From positions 5,332,001 to 5,396,000 of the forward strand of contig NZ_CP160453.1 in assembly GCF_040744945.1 (NCBI RefSeq): a stretch of 64,000 nt of DNA, written 5' to 3'. The notes under the pieces were generated by a model. It did no database searches and had not been told where the DNA came from. It saw only the letters and a program-made list of their open reading frames with translations. Both the position numbers and the translations under genes were made by a program. This document shows positions 24,682 to 32,654 of this stretch, piece by piece (positions within the stretch are counted from its first letter, which is position 1; every line of letters starts with the position of its first letter). Origin of the DNA: Saccharothrix sp. HUAS TT1 (GTDB lineage: Bacteria; Actinomycetota; Actinomycetes; Mycobacteriales; Pseudonocardiaceae).

Positions 24682-24805
24682 CTCAGCGCTGAGATTAGCC
24701 GTCTTCCGCTGTTCCGTGACGTGACACGGCGCATTTCGCGCCGGGTGCGATCAAACGCGCCTTCCCTTGCGCTGAAATCAGCAATATAGAGCTGAAATCG
24801 TCAGC
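24682..24805. promoter_or_regulatory. GCTGA/TCAGC operator sites between repressor and excisionase genes
   Basis: CTCAGCGCTGAG (24682-24693) is a perfect palindrome 20 bases upstream of the XRE start. GCTGAAATCAGC (24771-24782) and GCTGAAATCGTCAGC (24791-24805) lie upstream of the excisionase gene, their first bases 20 apart. The shared GCTGA and TCAGC arms suggest one dimeric repressor controls both directions. Similar CTGAAATCA and TCAGC elements occur at 20613-20645, before the regulator gene at 20661. Confidence 0.45.
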
Positions 24806-24829
24806 TCGATAAGTCGAAGGGCTTTTCTG

Positions 24830-25024
24830 ATGCGTACTTCTCTGCCTTCTTCCGGTTACACGGTTCGTCAGGCCGCTTGGCTGCTGGGCGTCGAACCGTC
24901 CACCCTCTGCCGCGCCGTTCGGCTCGGCAGGCTGCCGCTGGTGCGGCGGCGCGGCCGGTTCGTCATCCCGGCGAGCGTGCTGGTGCGGCTGCTCGGCGAG
25001 CCCCGTTCGGGAGGCACGCCGTGA
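24830..25024 (+). CDS. Excisionase-like helix-turn-helix protein
   Basis: This 64-residue protein has the MerR/excisionase HTH_17 layout: YTVRQAAWLLGVEPSTLCRA, then VRLGRLPLVRRRGRFVIP and SVLVRLL. Such proteins bend DNA at attachment sites or act as small regulators. It heads a tightly packed operon (WhiB, two membrane proteins, FtsK, integrase), with GTGA overlap to the next gene. Together with the serine integrase it would set the direction of recombination. Serine integrases generally use other recombination directionality factors, so a purely regulatory role is also possible. Confidence 0.65.
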   Translation: MRTSLPSSGYTVRQAAWLLGVEPSTLCRAVRLGRLPLVRRRGRFVIPASVLVRLLGEPRSGGTP

Positions 25025-25350
25025 ACCTGGTCTCGATCGCTTGGGAGCTGGACCGGCTCCGGTGGGTGCCGAGCGCGGTGCTGGCCCTGGTCGTGGAACG
25101 CGACGGACTGTGCATGGAGACGTTCCCGGACCTGCCGCCGTGGGTGGACGAGGAGATGACCGATCGGGAGCTGGCCGCGCGCATGTGTGCTGGCTGCCCG
25201 GTGCGGGACGAGTGCTTGGAACTGGCGTTGCGCACGGCCGGTGCGGACGCGGTCGGCGTGTGGGGCGGACTGGCTGCCGACGACCAGCGCGAACTGCGCC
25301 CGCACTGGCTGCAACGCGGTGAACGGGTCGAGAGGGGGTCGGGTTCATGA
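25021..25350 (+). CDS. WhiB-family iron-sulfur regulator
   Basis: GTG 25021 overlaps the preceding TGA. The 109-residue product has the WhiB cluster ligands: Cys in ERDGLCMETF, then C-A-G-C and the fourth Cys in MCAGCPVRDEC. The family turn VGVWGGLAADDQRELRP follows. WhiB proteins bind a [4Fe-4S] cluster and act with sigma factors. Copies on actinobacterial plasmids and conjugative elements are common. Position three genes before the DNA translocase suggests it controls transfer genes. All four cysteines are present. Confidence 0.8.
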   Translation: MNLVSIAWELDRLRWVPSAVLALVVERDGLCMETFPDLPPWVDEEMTDRELAARMCAGCPVRDECLELALRTAGADAVGVWGGLAADDQRELRPHWLQRGERVERGSGS

Positions 25351-25679
25351 ACGCTCTCAGCCTCACGCCGACGCAACTGCTCGCCGGGCTCGGCGTGGTC
25401 CTGATGTTGCTGCTCGTCTGGCGGGCTGGTGCTCGGCGAGCGAAGGCCGCCGCGAGTGCGGCAAGGACGAGTGCGCGGTTGGTGTCGCTCGCCGGTCGGG
25501 TGGCCGTGAACGCGGTGTTGATCGTGCTGGTGCAGTGGGTGGTGATCACCCATCGCGGTGACGGGTGGTTGCTCCTAGCGGTGCTCGTCGTGCCGGCGCT
25601 GTTCGCGTCGTACACGTTGACGCGGGCGCTGACCGTGACGACGTACGAGCCGTCTCGGCGGCGAGGTGAGCGGCGATGA
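25347..25679 (+). CDS. Small integral membrane protein
   Basis: The start overlaps the whiB-like stop (ATGA). The 110-residue product has a first helix (LLAGLGVVLMLLLVW), a basic Ala/Arg-rich loop, and two more hydrophobic stretches (AVNAVLIVLVQWVVI and GWLLLAVLVVPALFASYTL). It ends SRRRGERR. In mycelial conjugative elements small membrane proteins of this kind (Spd type) lie next to the FtsK-like transfer gene and aid spreading between compartments. Sequence similarity to a named family is not evident to me. Confidence 0.55.
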   Translation: MNALSLTPTQLLAGLGVVLMLLLVWRAGARRAKAAASAARTSARLVSLAGRVAVNAVLIVLVQWVVITHRGDGWLLLAVLVVPALFASYTLTRALTVTTYEPSRRRGERR

Positions 25680-26287
25680 GTGAGCCGGTTGAGCGGGTGG
25701 CTCGACAGGTTGACCGGTTGTGCTGGACGGGGATCTTGCTCGGGTTGGCGTTCACGATGACGAACGTCCAGCAGTTCGCGGCGGCTGGTGCTCCGGTGTG
25801 GTCGCTCGCGTGGTCTGCGGCTTGGTTGCTCGATCCGATGGTGTCGCTGGTGTTGCTGGCGATCCTTCGGGCCGAGCAGGTCACGGCCCGATATGGCGTC
25901 CGGATGGGCGGGTGGGTGCGGGCGGCGAAGTGGTTCACGCTCGCTGCCACGTACGTCATGAACACCTGGAGTGCGTTCGTGGCCGGCTCGGCGGCGCTCG
26001 TGGTGCTGCACTCGGTGCCGCCGTTGGTCGTGTTCGTGGCTGCCGAGGCGGTCACGGAGTTGCGGGACAAGCTTGGCGCGGCCGTGAACGCCGTGCCGAG
26101 CGCTCCGCCGGCACCGGCGCCCTCGGCTCCGCGGACGTCGTTCGCGGACTACCTCGCCGTGGCTCGGGCGGCGCGGACGCCGGACGTGAAGGTGACGCCG
26201 GCGTGGGTCCGGGAGGTCACCGGGTGCTCGCGTGGGTTGTCGTCACGACTCGCAGCGGCGCTCGCCGAGGACGGGGGCCGTTCATGA
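25676..26287 (+). CDS. Membrane protein, DUF2637-like transfer accessory
   Basis: This 203-residue protein starts at ATG 25676 (four-base overlap). Its N-terminal half holds about four hydrophobic segments, including WTGILLGLAFTMTNVQQFAA, the DPMVSLVLLAIL stretch and TYVMNTWSAFVAGSAALVVL. This resembles the DUF2637 membrane domain common in actinobacterial mobile elements. A Pro/Ala-rich linker (SAPPAPAPSAPRT) leads to a short C-terminal domain with a possible helix-turn-helix (TPAWVREVTGCSRGLSSRLA). It directly precedes the FtsK-type gene and probably supports DNA transfer at the membrane. Confidence 0.6.
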   Translation: MSEPVERVARQVDRLCWTGILLGLAFTMTNVQQFAAAGAPVWSLAWSAAWLLDPMVSLVLLAILRAEQVTARYGVRMGGWVRAAKWFTLAATYVMNTWSAFVAGSAALVVLHSVPPLVVFVAAEAVTELRDKLGAAVNAVPSAPPAPAPSAPRTSFADYLAVARAARTPDVKVTPAWVREVTGCSRGLSSRLAAALAEDGGRS

Positions 26288-28377
26288 ACGGCGACCTGGT
26301 GCCCGCTGAGCCGGTGCTCGAAGGAGAGGTGGTCGGTGAACCTCGATCGTTGGTTCGGCGGCTGGGGAGCGGCTGGCAGCGTGCGCGCGCCGTGCCGCCA
26401 CAGTTGAAGTCGTCACAATCACTTCAGTATTGGCTAAACACAATCCTCACTTCCCTCGTGCGGCTGCCGGGCCAGCTCCTGAGCGGAGTCGGCAGGGGAG
26501 CGGTGGTGGCGGCTCGCGCGTGGCGGCGCTGGGTCCGGGTGAAGGACTACCGGGAGGCTGCCGAGCAGTCCGAGAAGCTGGCGGACAAGTTCGTGGAGAT
26601 CCGCGCCTTGACCTTGTTCCGGTGGAAGGTGACCGGTGCCGTGTTCGGGGCTGTCTCGGCGGCGCTGCTCGTGCTGTACGTGCTCTACGGCGGGATTGCC
26701 ATGTGGAGCGCTGCCGGGCTGGCATCGGTGACGCTGGCGATCGTGGGACGCCGGAAGGACGGCTCGCCAGGACGTAAAGCGGTGTTGTCCGGTCCGCGCA
26801 CGCTCACGTGGACGATGGACCCGCAAGTCCTGGTCGACGCGTTCCGGGACGCGAAGCTGATCGGCAAGGACGAGACCTTGCGGTTGGTCGAGCGCGCGGC
26901 GCGCGTGGGGGAGGGCTGGGCGGTCACGGTTGATCTTCCGGCCACGCGGAAGGCTGTGGACGTCATCAAGAACCGGGACGCGCTGGCATCCGCGTTGGCG
27001 GTGGACGAGGTACAGCTCATCGTGGAGCGGGTCCGTGGTCGCGGTGGGCACGCGGGCCGGGTGTTCCTGTGGGTGGCCGATGACGACCCGTACGCGGGTC
27101 CGCCGTTGCGGACGCCGTTGCTGGATGTGGAGCGGTGGGACGCATGGCGGCCGGTGCCGTTCGGACGGGATGCGCGGAACCGACGTATTGATCTTCCGTT
27201 GGTGTGGACGTCGTTGCTCGTCGGTGCGATTCCCAGGCAGGGCAAGACGTTTGCTACTCGGTTGGCTGCGGCAGGGCTGGTGCTGGATGCGTACGCGCGG
27301 CTGTACGTGTTCGACGGGAAGGGCGGTAAGGATTGGGAGGCCGGCGAGCAGATCGCTTACCGGTACGTGTGCGGGGACGAGCTTGAGCACGCGTACGACG
27401 TGCGGGATCACCTCGTGGAGTTGGTGGCAGAGGTGCAAGCTCGGTATGCGCGGATGGCCACTTTGGACGATGAGGTGTGTCCGGAGTCGAAGATCACGCC
27501 GGTCATCTCGCGGGATGCGGACCTCGGGATGCCGATCACTGGCGTGGTGATCGATGAGGTACAGGTGTTCCTGGAGAACCCGACGCGTGAGCAGGTGGGA
27601 GGCAAGAAGACCACCCTCGGCGCGTACATCGCTGACCTGTTGACCTACCTCGTGCGGAAGGGGCCGACGGCCGGTGTGGTGGTCATCCTGGCCACTCAGC
27701 GGCCGGACTCGAACACCATCCCGTCCCGGCTGCGGGCGGTGCTCGGCTCGCGGTTTGCGTTGCGGGTGATGGACTGGCGTGACTCGAACATCGTGCTCGG
27801 CGAGCAGATGAACACGCGTGGGTATGACGCTTCGACGTTGCTGCCGAGTCACAAGGGCGTCGGCATCCTGCGGCCGGACGGCGAGACGGAAGCCGGCGCG
27901 GACATGATCGCCATGACCGTGCGGACCTACTACATGCCGAACGCCGAGTGGCGGGTGATCTGTGCGCGTGGTCGAGCGCTGAGGGAAGCTGTGGGCACGC
28001 TCGCCGGTCATGCGGTTGGCGACGATGCTCCGCGGCCGATCGACTCGACGTCGGTGGTCAAGGCGATCGTGAGCGGGACGACTGATGGGTGGGTCGTGGA
28101 CCTGCCGGAGCCGTTGGCGGCAGTCGTGGACTACCTCGGCGAGGGGCTGGACGAGCGCGAGTTCGTGCCCACGTCGGAGTTGGTAGAGGTGCTGGAGGTC
28201 GAGGCAGCCACGTTCGCTCGCGAGATGAGCGAGCTGGGGTGCAAGCCGCTGCGGCAGTACGTGCCGGACGGGGAGACCTCACGGCGTGTTCGTGGCTACC
28301 TGACGGCGGACATCCGGGCGGCTGTCGAGCGGGTGGCCGCTGATGAAATCGGCTTGCAGGCCGGTGATCGGGCATGA
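26284..28377 (+). CDS. FtsK/SpoIIIE-type conjugal DNA translocase (TraB/TraSA-like)
   Basis: ATG 26284 overlaps the previous stop. The 697-residue protein has two membrane helices near residues 118-155, after a charged stretch (YREAAEQSEKLADKFVEIR). The ATPase follows: Walker A AIPRQGKTF near residue 316, Walker B ITGVVIDEVQVFL, and an Arg-containing strand VVILATQRPDSNTIPSRLRA. The C-terminus carries a winged-helix-like region (REFVPTSELVEVLEVEAATF). In actinobacterial elements this single hexameric pump moves double-stranded DNA between mycelia. The domain order fits that class. No relaxase or type IV secretion genes are present, as expected for this mode. Confidence 0.85.
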   Translation: MNGDLVPAEPVLEGEVVGEPRSLVRRLGSGWQRARAVPPQLKSSQSLQYWLNTILTSLVRLPGQLLSGVGRGAVVAARAWRRWVRVKDYREAAEQSEKLADKFVEIRALTLFRWKVTGAVFGAVSAALLVLYVLYGGIAMWSAAGLASVTLAIVGRRKDGSPGRKAVLSGPRTLTWTMDPQVLVDAFRDAKLIGKDETLRLVERAARVGEGWAVTVDLPATRKAVDVIKNRDALASALAVDEVQLIVERVRGRGGHAGRVFLWVADDDPYAGPPLRTPLLDVERWDAWRPVPFGRDARNRRIDLPLVWTSLLVGAIPRQGKTFATRLAAAGLVLDAYARLYVFDGKGGKDWEAGEQIAYRYVCGDELEHAYDVRDHLVELVAEVQARYARMATLDDEVCPESKITPVISRDADLGMPITGVVIDEVQVFLENPTREQVGGKKTTLGAYIADLLTYLVRKGPTAGVVVILATQRPDSNTIPSRLRAVLGSRFALRVMDWRDSNIVLGEQMNTRGYDASTLLPSHKGVGILRPDGETEAGADMIAMTVRTYYMPNAEWRVICARGRALREAVGTLAGHAVGDDAPRPIDSTSVVKAIVSGTTDGWVVDLPEPLAAVVDYLGEGLDEREFVPTSELVEVLEVEAATFAREMSELGCKPLRQYVPDGETSRRVRGYLTADIRAAVERVAADEIGLQAGDRA

Positions 28378-28526
28378 CCGCTGACGGCCGTGTCACGGTG
28401 CGCCTGCCGGATGAACTTCCTGTGCTGACGCCTGCTACCAGCCGCATACTGCTCGCCATACTGGTCGAACTGACCGAGGTGGAGGTCTTGGACGGACCTC
28501 CGGGAGGGGGTGACGATGACTGTTGA
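28374..28526 (+). CDS. Small protein of 50 residues between translocase and integrase
   Basis: An ATG at 28374 overlaps the FtsK-type stop (ATGA). The frame ends at TGA 28524-28526, after the integrase start at 28516. The product, MTADGRVTVRLPDELPVLTP and so on, has a hydrophobic-acidic helix ILLAILVELTEVEVLD and a Gly/Asp tail. Overlap at both ends in an otherwise gapless operon is the main support. A small linker gene at this position suggests a role in integration or excision, for example a directionality factor. That is speculative. Confidence 0.5.
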   Translation: MTADGRVTVRLPDELPVLTPATSRILLAILVELTEVEVLDGPPGGGDDDC

Positions 28527-30276
28527 AATCAGCCGAGACCCGTGGGCGACGCTGGACGAGCTGCTGGGCGTCGAGGTGGTCGAAGCGATCGAGGACGGGA
28601 TCGGACCGGTAGCGGTCTACGGGCGGTGCTCGACGGAGGGCAACCAAGATCCCGAGACGTCGCGTGGTTGGCAGTTCGGCAACGCGCGGAAGTTCGTGGA
28701 GCCGCTCGGCGGTGTCGTCGCTGAGGAATTCTTCGACGTGGGGCAGTCGCGGTCCGTGCCGTGGGAACGTCGAGAGGAAGCGGCTCGGCTGCTGGCGGCG
28801 TTGAAGAACCCGCATCGTGGGTGGAACGCCGTGGTGGTCGGTGAAGGCACACGGTGTTGGTTCGGCAACCAGTTCTCGCTCATCGCGCCGAAGTTCGCCG
28901 CGTACGGCGTCGGCCTGTGGGTGCCGGAGCTGGGCGGGAAGTTCGACGCCCGGAACCCGTCACACAAGATGTTGATGAGCGTGCTCGGCGGTATGAGCGA
29001 GTCCGAGCGTCAGCACGTGCAGGCACGAGTCCGGGCCGCGATGGATGCCCAAGTGGTGAACGAAGGGCGACACCAGGGCGGACGTGCACCCTACGGCTAC
29101 GTGGTCGTGGACGGTGGTCCGCACCCGAACCCCAGGAAGGCGAGCGAGGGCTACCGGTTGCGGGTGCTGGCGATTGACGAGCAGTCGGCGGAGGTCGTCC
29201 AGCGGATCTTTGCCGAGTACGTGAGCGGTCGAGGTGACCGGGCGATTGCGACGGGCCTCAACCGAGACGGGATTCCCTGTCCATCTGCTCGACGGCCGGA
29301 CCAGAACCGGCACCGACTGGCCGATGGCTGGCAGGGCAGCACGGTCCGAGCAATCCTGGACAACCCGAGGTACACCGGGTTCGCGTTCTTCGGGCGATGG
29401 GCGCGGCAGGAGATGTTGCTCGACCCTGACGACGTGGCAGCCAGCTACGTGATCAGGTTCCGGCGAGCGAGCGCCGATCGGATCGTGCGGTCCCGCAAGC
29501 CTGCGCATCCGGCGATCGTGAGTGTCGAGGAGTTCACGCAAGCGCACCTGCTGAGCAAGTCGAAGTCCGCCGGTGGGCTGAAGACGGCTCGCAAGACTGA
29601 GCGCGCCGAGCGACCCACGAAACGGCCGTACCTGTTTCGGGGCATCGTCCGGTGCACAGCCTGCGGTCGGAAGATGGAAGCCAGTCCACGGGCGCGCGGC
29701 GTGTACTACCGGTGTCCGGCTCGGACGCTCGCGCCCGGATCGCCTGCGCTCGCCACGCATCCGCCAACGGTCTATCTCCGCGAGGACGTTCTTCAGGAAG
29801 CGGTGAACGGGTGGCTCGGGCGATTGTTCGCGCCGGAGAACCGGGAGCGGACCGTTGCCGCTCTGGTCGAGTCCCAGGGAACGAACGGCGCGGCCAACGG
29901 GAGGGAGGCGGCGAAAGCGCGGCTCGCCAAAGCGGAGGCTCAGTTGAGCCGGTTCCAAGAGGCCATCAAAGCCGGAATTGACCCGCTGGCGCTGGTCGAG
30001 CCGATGAACGAGGCGCAGGCGGTTCGAGCTGCCGCGCGGGCGGAACTGGAGGGAACACCGGCACCGGACGCCCTGAGCGCCGCCGAAGTCCACGCGATGA
30101 TCGACTCACTGGGTAACGTCGGAGCGGCCTTGGCCGATGCTGACATAGAGAGCGTGGCGAGCCTCTACAGGGCGGTTGACCTGCAAGTTCGCTACACGCA
30201 CACGGCCCACGAGGCTGATGTGATCATCAAACCCGTGGGCCGTGTGAATAGTGCGCGTGTCCGAGGGGGGACTTGA
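28516..30276 (+). CDS. Large serine recombinase (integrase of the element)
   Basis: I use ATG 28516, 5 bases after GGGAGGGGG. The 586-residue protein has the resolvase catalytic domain (VAVYGRCSTEGNQD, Ser about residue 39; SESERQHVQARVRAAM), a recombinase domain (RAPYGYVVVDGGPHPN, TVRAILDNPRYTGFAF), a zinc ribbon (FRGIVRCTACGRKME then YYRCPAR) and a C-terminal coiled coil (AAKARLAKAEAQLSRFQEAI). It catalyses site-specific integration and excision. Its last seven codons lie within the 3' end of the tRNA-Leu gene on the other strand, so the attachment site sits at the end of the integrase gene. Confidence 0.88.
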   Translation: MTVEISRDPWATLDELLGVEVVEAIEDGIGPVAVYGRCSTEGNQDPETSRGWQFGNARKFVEPLGGVVAEEFFDVGQSRSVPWERREEAARLLAALKNPHRGWNAVVVGEGTRCWFGNQFSLIAPKFAAYGVGLWVPELGGKFDARNPSHKMLMSVLGGMSESERQHVQARVRAAMDAQVVNEGRHQGGRAPYGYVVVDGGPHPNPRKASEGYRLRVLAIDEQSAEVVQRIFAEYVSGRGDRAIATGLNRDGIPCPSARRPDQNRHRLADGWQGSTVRAILDNPRYTGFAFFGRWARQEMLLDPDDVAASYVIRFRRASADRIVRSRKPAHPAIVSVEEFTQAHLLSKSKSAGGLKTARKTERAERPTKRPYLFRGIVRCTACGRKMEASPRARGVYYRCPARTLAPGSPALATHPPTVYLREDVLQEAVNGWLGRLFAPENRERTVAALVESQGTNGAANGREAAKARLAKAEAQLSRFQEAIKAGIDPLALVEPMNEAQAVRAAARAELEGTPAPDALSAAEVHAMIDSLGNVGAALADADIESVASLYRAVDLQVRYTHTAHEADVIIKPVGRVNSARVRGGT

Positions 30277-30340
30277 ACCCCCACCCCCTTTCGGGGACTA
30301 GCACCTCAAGCTAGCGCGTCTGCCATTCCGCCACCCGGAC
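30258..30340 (-). tRNA. tRNA-Leu (anticodon GAG)
   Basis: On the minus strand the 7-bp acceptor GTCCGGG pairs with CTCGGAC (one G-T), with discriminator A. The anticodon arm is CTAGC-TTGAGGT-GCTAG, giving GAG. A long variable arm (CCCCGAAAGGGG) and a T arm GGGGG-TTCAAGT-CCCCC are typical of class II leucine tRNAs. CCA is not encoded. Its 3' half overlaps the integrase stop, marking it as the likely integration target. Confidence 0.92.
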
Positions 30341-30718
30341 TCGGCTCTCGCCGTGGTGTGGACATAGATTACATGATCGTTCCCGGTGGCCAAAATCGGG
30401 GGGTCTTGTGAGAGGTGGGAAGGCTGTATGTGCTGGTAGGAAGCTTGCTGAGGTGGAGGCGGCCGAGGAGGGGAGGGATGGGGCGGGCCTGTGGGTGAGG
30501 GGATTCAGGTGTTGCTGAGAGCCGTGGCCTTTGTTCCGATCAGCGTGCTGTCGGCGGTGGGGTTTGGCGAGTCGCGGTGGGTGGTGACGGCAGACGTGCC
30601 ACCGGAGGTTGGGGCGACGCACTGGTGGCCCAGGTGCAACTGGAGCAGCGGCAGGTCACGGTGTTTTGTGGTCACTCGGCTGCGAGGAGTTTGGGGGCGT
30701 CGCTCGCGCGGGAGGGGG
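30341..30718. other. Intergenic stretch right of the tRNA
   Basis: No frame here is convincing; the longest has no recognisable protein features. The run of GC-rich direct repeats (GGTGGGAAGG-like) is unremarkable. The tRNA-Leu promoter would lie within the first 60 bases to its right. Confidence 0.35.
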
Positions 30719-30750
30719 AGTTCCGGTCAGGAGTGCGGCTGACCGGAACT
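30719..30750. terminator. Hairpin terminator of the PadR/membrane-protein operon
   Basis: AGTTCCGGTCAG (30719-30730) and CTGACCGGAACT (30739-30750) are perfectly complementary around an eight-base loop. The hairpin lies 32 bases past the stop of the minus-strand gene ending at 30782. Confidence 0.65.
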
Positions 30751-30781
30751 GGTTCGGTTCCTCGCGGGGTGGTCGGGTTGG

Positions 30782-32149
30782 TCAGAGGTAGCCGAACGCC
30801 GGGGGGAAGATCAGGACCACGATCCAGGCCCACCCGGCGAACACCGGGAGGTAGGCGGTTTGCCAGCGCTCCAGGCGTGTGAACGGCGTGCGTTTGCGCA
30901 CCAGGGCGAGCACCAGCCAGGCCGACCAGGCCAGGTTGGCCAGGAGGATGACGTTCTCGCCTAGGGCGGCTGCTTTGTTCGGGGTGGTTCCGTACTCCGT
31001 GATTCGGCCGGTGACCTCCAGCAGCACCAGGACGTCGATGGCCAGGGCACTGACGACGAGGGCGAGCTGGAGCTTGTCGAACATCCCGGCGGGCGCCAGT
31101 GGGTCGCGGGCGGAGATGGAGTAGAGGAGGAGGCCCAGGACGACGACCAGGAGGAGGTCGAACAGGATCAGGGCCTCGCGTTCGACGTCGATGCCGGAGC
31201 TGGTCACGCTGAAGGTGATCAGGAAGGCCAGCAGCACGGCGGTGAACAGGGGGGTGAACAGTCTGGTCAGGACTGGTGCGATGTTCTCCACGACGCTCTG
31301 CTTGGCCTCGACCAGCCACCCGGCCACGACGACGGCCGCGGCCGCGCCGCAGGGGACCAGCCACTGGCCGATGAAGGTCTCCGGGGTGATCCCGATGGCC
31401 TCGAACGTGCCGAACACGAAGGCGGTCAGCACGCCGCCGCCCAGGGCGATGAGGACGTAGTAGACGAACCACTCGCCGGTGAAGCGGACGAAGTCCATTC
31501 GCCGGCGCGGTGAGCGCAGGTCGTCGGACACGTAGGCCAGGCCGACCGCGAACCACAGGGCGATCGGCAGGTGGATGGCGGTCAGCGCCAGCGACTGAGA
31601 GTCATCGGTGAGCGGGTAGGCGTTGGCGGCTACCGCGCCGATCGCGAACAACGCCACCAGCGCGCCGATCACCGCGCGTCCGGCGCGGCGTCGCCAGGCC
31701 AGGAACGCTGCCAGCCAGGGCAGGACGAGCAGGCCGGCGTTCGGGCCGTAGAACGCGCCGTCGTGCTCGAAGTCGAGCCCGAACAGCTCGGGCGCCTTGA
31801 TCGCCGCCGCCGCGCCCACCGCGCAGAGGACCATCGTGAGCAGGTCCCGCCGGGAGCGGGTGGTGGCGACCTCGTCGTCGGCGTCGCCGGTCAGCACCAG
31901 CTGCTTCCACAGCCGTTCCGAGTGCTCCCGGGCGAACTCGCGGGACAGGTCGTCCAGGCTGCCCATCCGCTTGACCGCCACCAGGAACGCCTCGTCGGTG
32001 CGCAGTCCGGCGGCGACGAGCTGGTCGACCGAACCCCGGAGGTGGTCTTCGAGCTCGTCCACGTCCGCCCGCCGCAGCTCCTCGCGGCGCTGCACGTAGT
32101 CCCGCCACTGGGTGAACTGCGCCTCCAGGTCGGGCTCGTCGCCGGTCAC
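30782..32149 (-). CDS. Multi-pass membrane protein with permease-prefix domain
   Basis: GTG 32149 overlaps the PadR gene stop (GTGA), with GGAGG six bases upstream. The 455-residue product starts with a soluble helical region (LEDHLRGSVDQLVAAGLRTD, EAFLVAVKRMGSLDDLSREF) matching the permease-prefix domain found beside PadR regulators. About eleven hydrophobic segments follow, for example LALTAIHLPIALWFAVGLAY. No transporter signature is visible, so substrate and function are unknown. The PadR partner suggests stress- or drug-inducible expression. Confidence 0.7.
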   Translation of the reverse strand: MTGDEPDLEAQFTQWRDYVQRREELRRADVDELEDHLRGSVDQLVAAGLRTDEAFLVAVKRMGSLDDLSREFAREHSERLWKQLVLTGDADDEVATTRSRRDLLTMVLCAVGAAAAIKAPELFGLDFEHDGAFYGPNAGLLVLPWLAAFLAWRRRAGRAVIGALVALFAIGAVAANAYPLTDDSQSLALTAIHLPIALWFAVGLAYVSDDLRSPRRRMDFVRFTGEWFVYYVLIALGGGVLTAFVFGTFEAIGITPETFIGQWLVPCGAAAAVVVAGWLVEAKQSVVENIAPVLTRLFTPLFTAVLLAFLITFSVTSSGIDVEREALILFDLLLVVVLGLLLYSISARDPLAPAGMFDKLQLALVVSALAIDVLVLLEVTGRITEYGTTPNKAAALGENVILLANLAWSAWLVLALVRKRTPFTRLERWQTAYLPVFAGWAWIVVLIFPPAFGYL

Positions 32150-32511
32150 GAGAGACCTCCGAGCGGGTTCGCCGCGAACGGCCGGGGGTCGGTCCAGATC
32201 TCCTTGAGGGCGCCGACGACGGTGTCCCACTGGCGGCGCTGCTCGGCCAGCTCGGCCAGGCCGCCCGGCGTGATGCGGTAGTACTTGCGCCGCCGCTCGC
32301 CGGAGGCGGACCGCCAGCTCGACTCCACGTGCCCGAGGCGTTCCAACCGGTGCAGCAACGGGTAGAGCAGGCCCTCCGTCCAGTCCAGCTCCCCGCCGGA
32401 CAGCTCGCCGATCCGCCGGAGGATCGCGTAGCCGTAGCTGTCCGCCTCGGCCAGGATGCCCAGCACCATCGGCGTCGCCGAGGCGGCCACGAGGTCCTTG
32501 GTGACTTTCAC
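32146..32511 (-). CDS. PadR-family transcriptional repressor
   Basis: The 121-residue protein begins at GTG 32511, with GGAGGA four bases upstream. The winged helix is typical: DSYGYAILRRIGELSGGELD, then WTEGLLYPLLHRLERLGHVE, WRSASGERRRKYYRITPGGL, followed by a dimerisation helix AEQRRQWDTVVGALKEIW. It is co-transcribed with the membrane-protein gene it overlaps. A 15-base palindrome just upstream, over the likely transcription start, is an obvious autoregulatory operator. Confidence 0.85.
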   Translation of the reverse strand: MKVTKDLVAASATPMVLGILAEADSYGYAILRRIGELSGGELDWTEGLLYPLLHRLERLGHVESSWRSASGERRRKYYRITPGGLAELAEQRRQWDTVVGALKEIWTDPRPFAANPLGGLS

Positions 32512-32522
32512 TCGTCCTCCAC

Positions 32523-32568
32523 CCTAGAAGTTCTAGGCATAGTAGAACTAGGTATCAGGTGGGGGCAA
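32523..32568 (-). promoter_or_regulatory. PadR promoter and operator
   Basis: On the minus strand TTGCCC (32568-32563) and TACTAT (32544-32539) are 18 bases apart, a good vegetative promoter. Immediately downstream lies the palindrome CCTAGAAGTTCTAGG (32523-32537). A partial copy (GAACTAGG) sits within the spacer. Binding there would block initiation. Confidence 0.65.
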
Positions 32569-32654
32569 AGCGCCCTTTCCTCGCCCTGCGGGATTCGAAT
32601 CCCCTGCTTACGGTCGTCCGGCCATGCCGATCAGCGACGACCGATGGGCCGGTG

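Noticed and set aside
30491..30742. Plus-strand frame of 83 codons right of the tRNA
   Set aside because: No ribosome site, odd composition, and it runs through the terminator hairpin of the opposite operon.
32589..32603. GGATTCGAATCC, which looks like a tRNA T-arm
   Set aside because: The loop is not closed by a proper 5-bp stem on either strand, and no acceptor, D or anticodon arm fits nearby.
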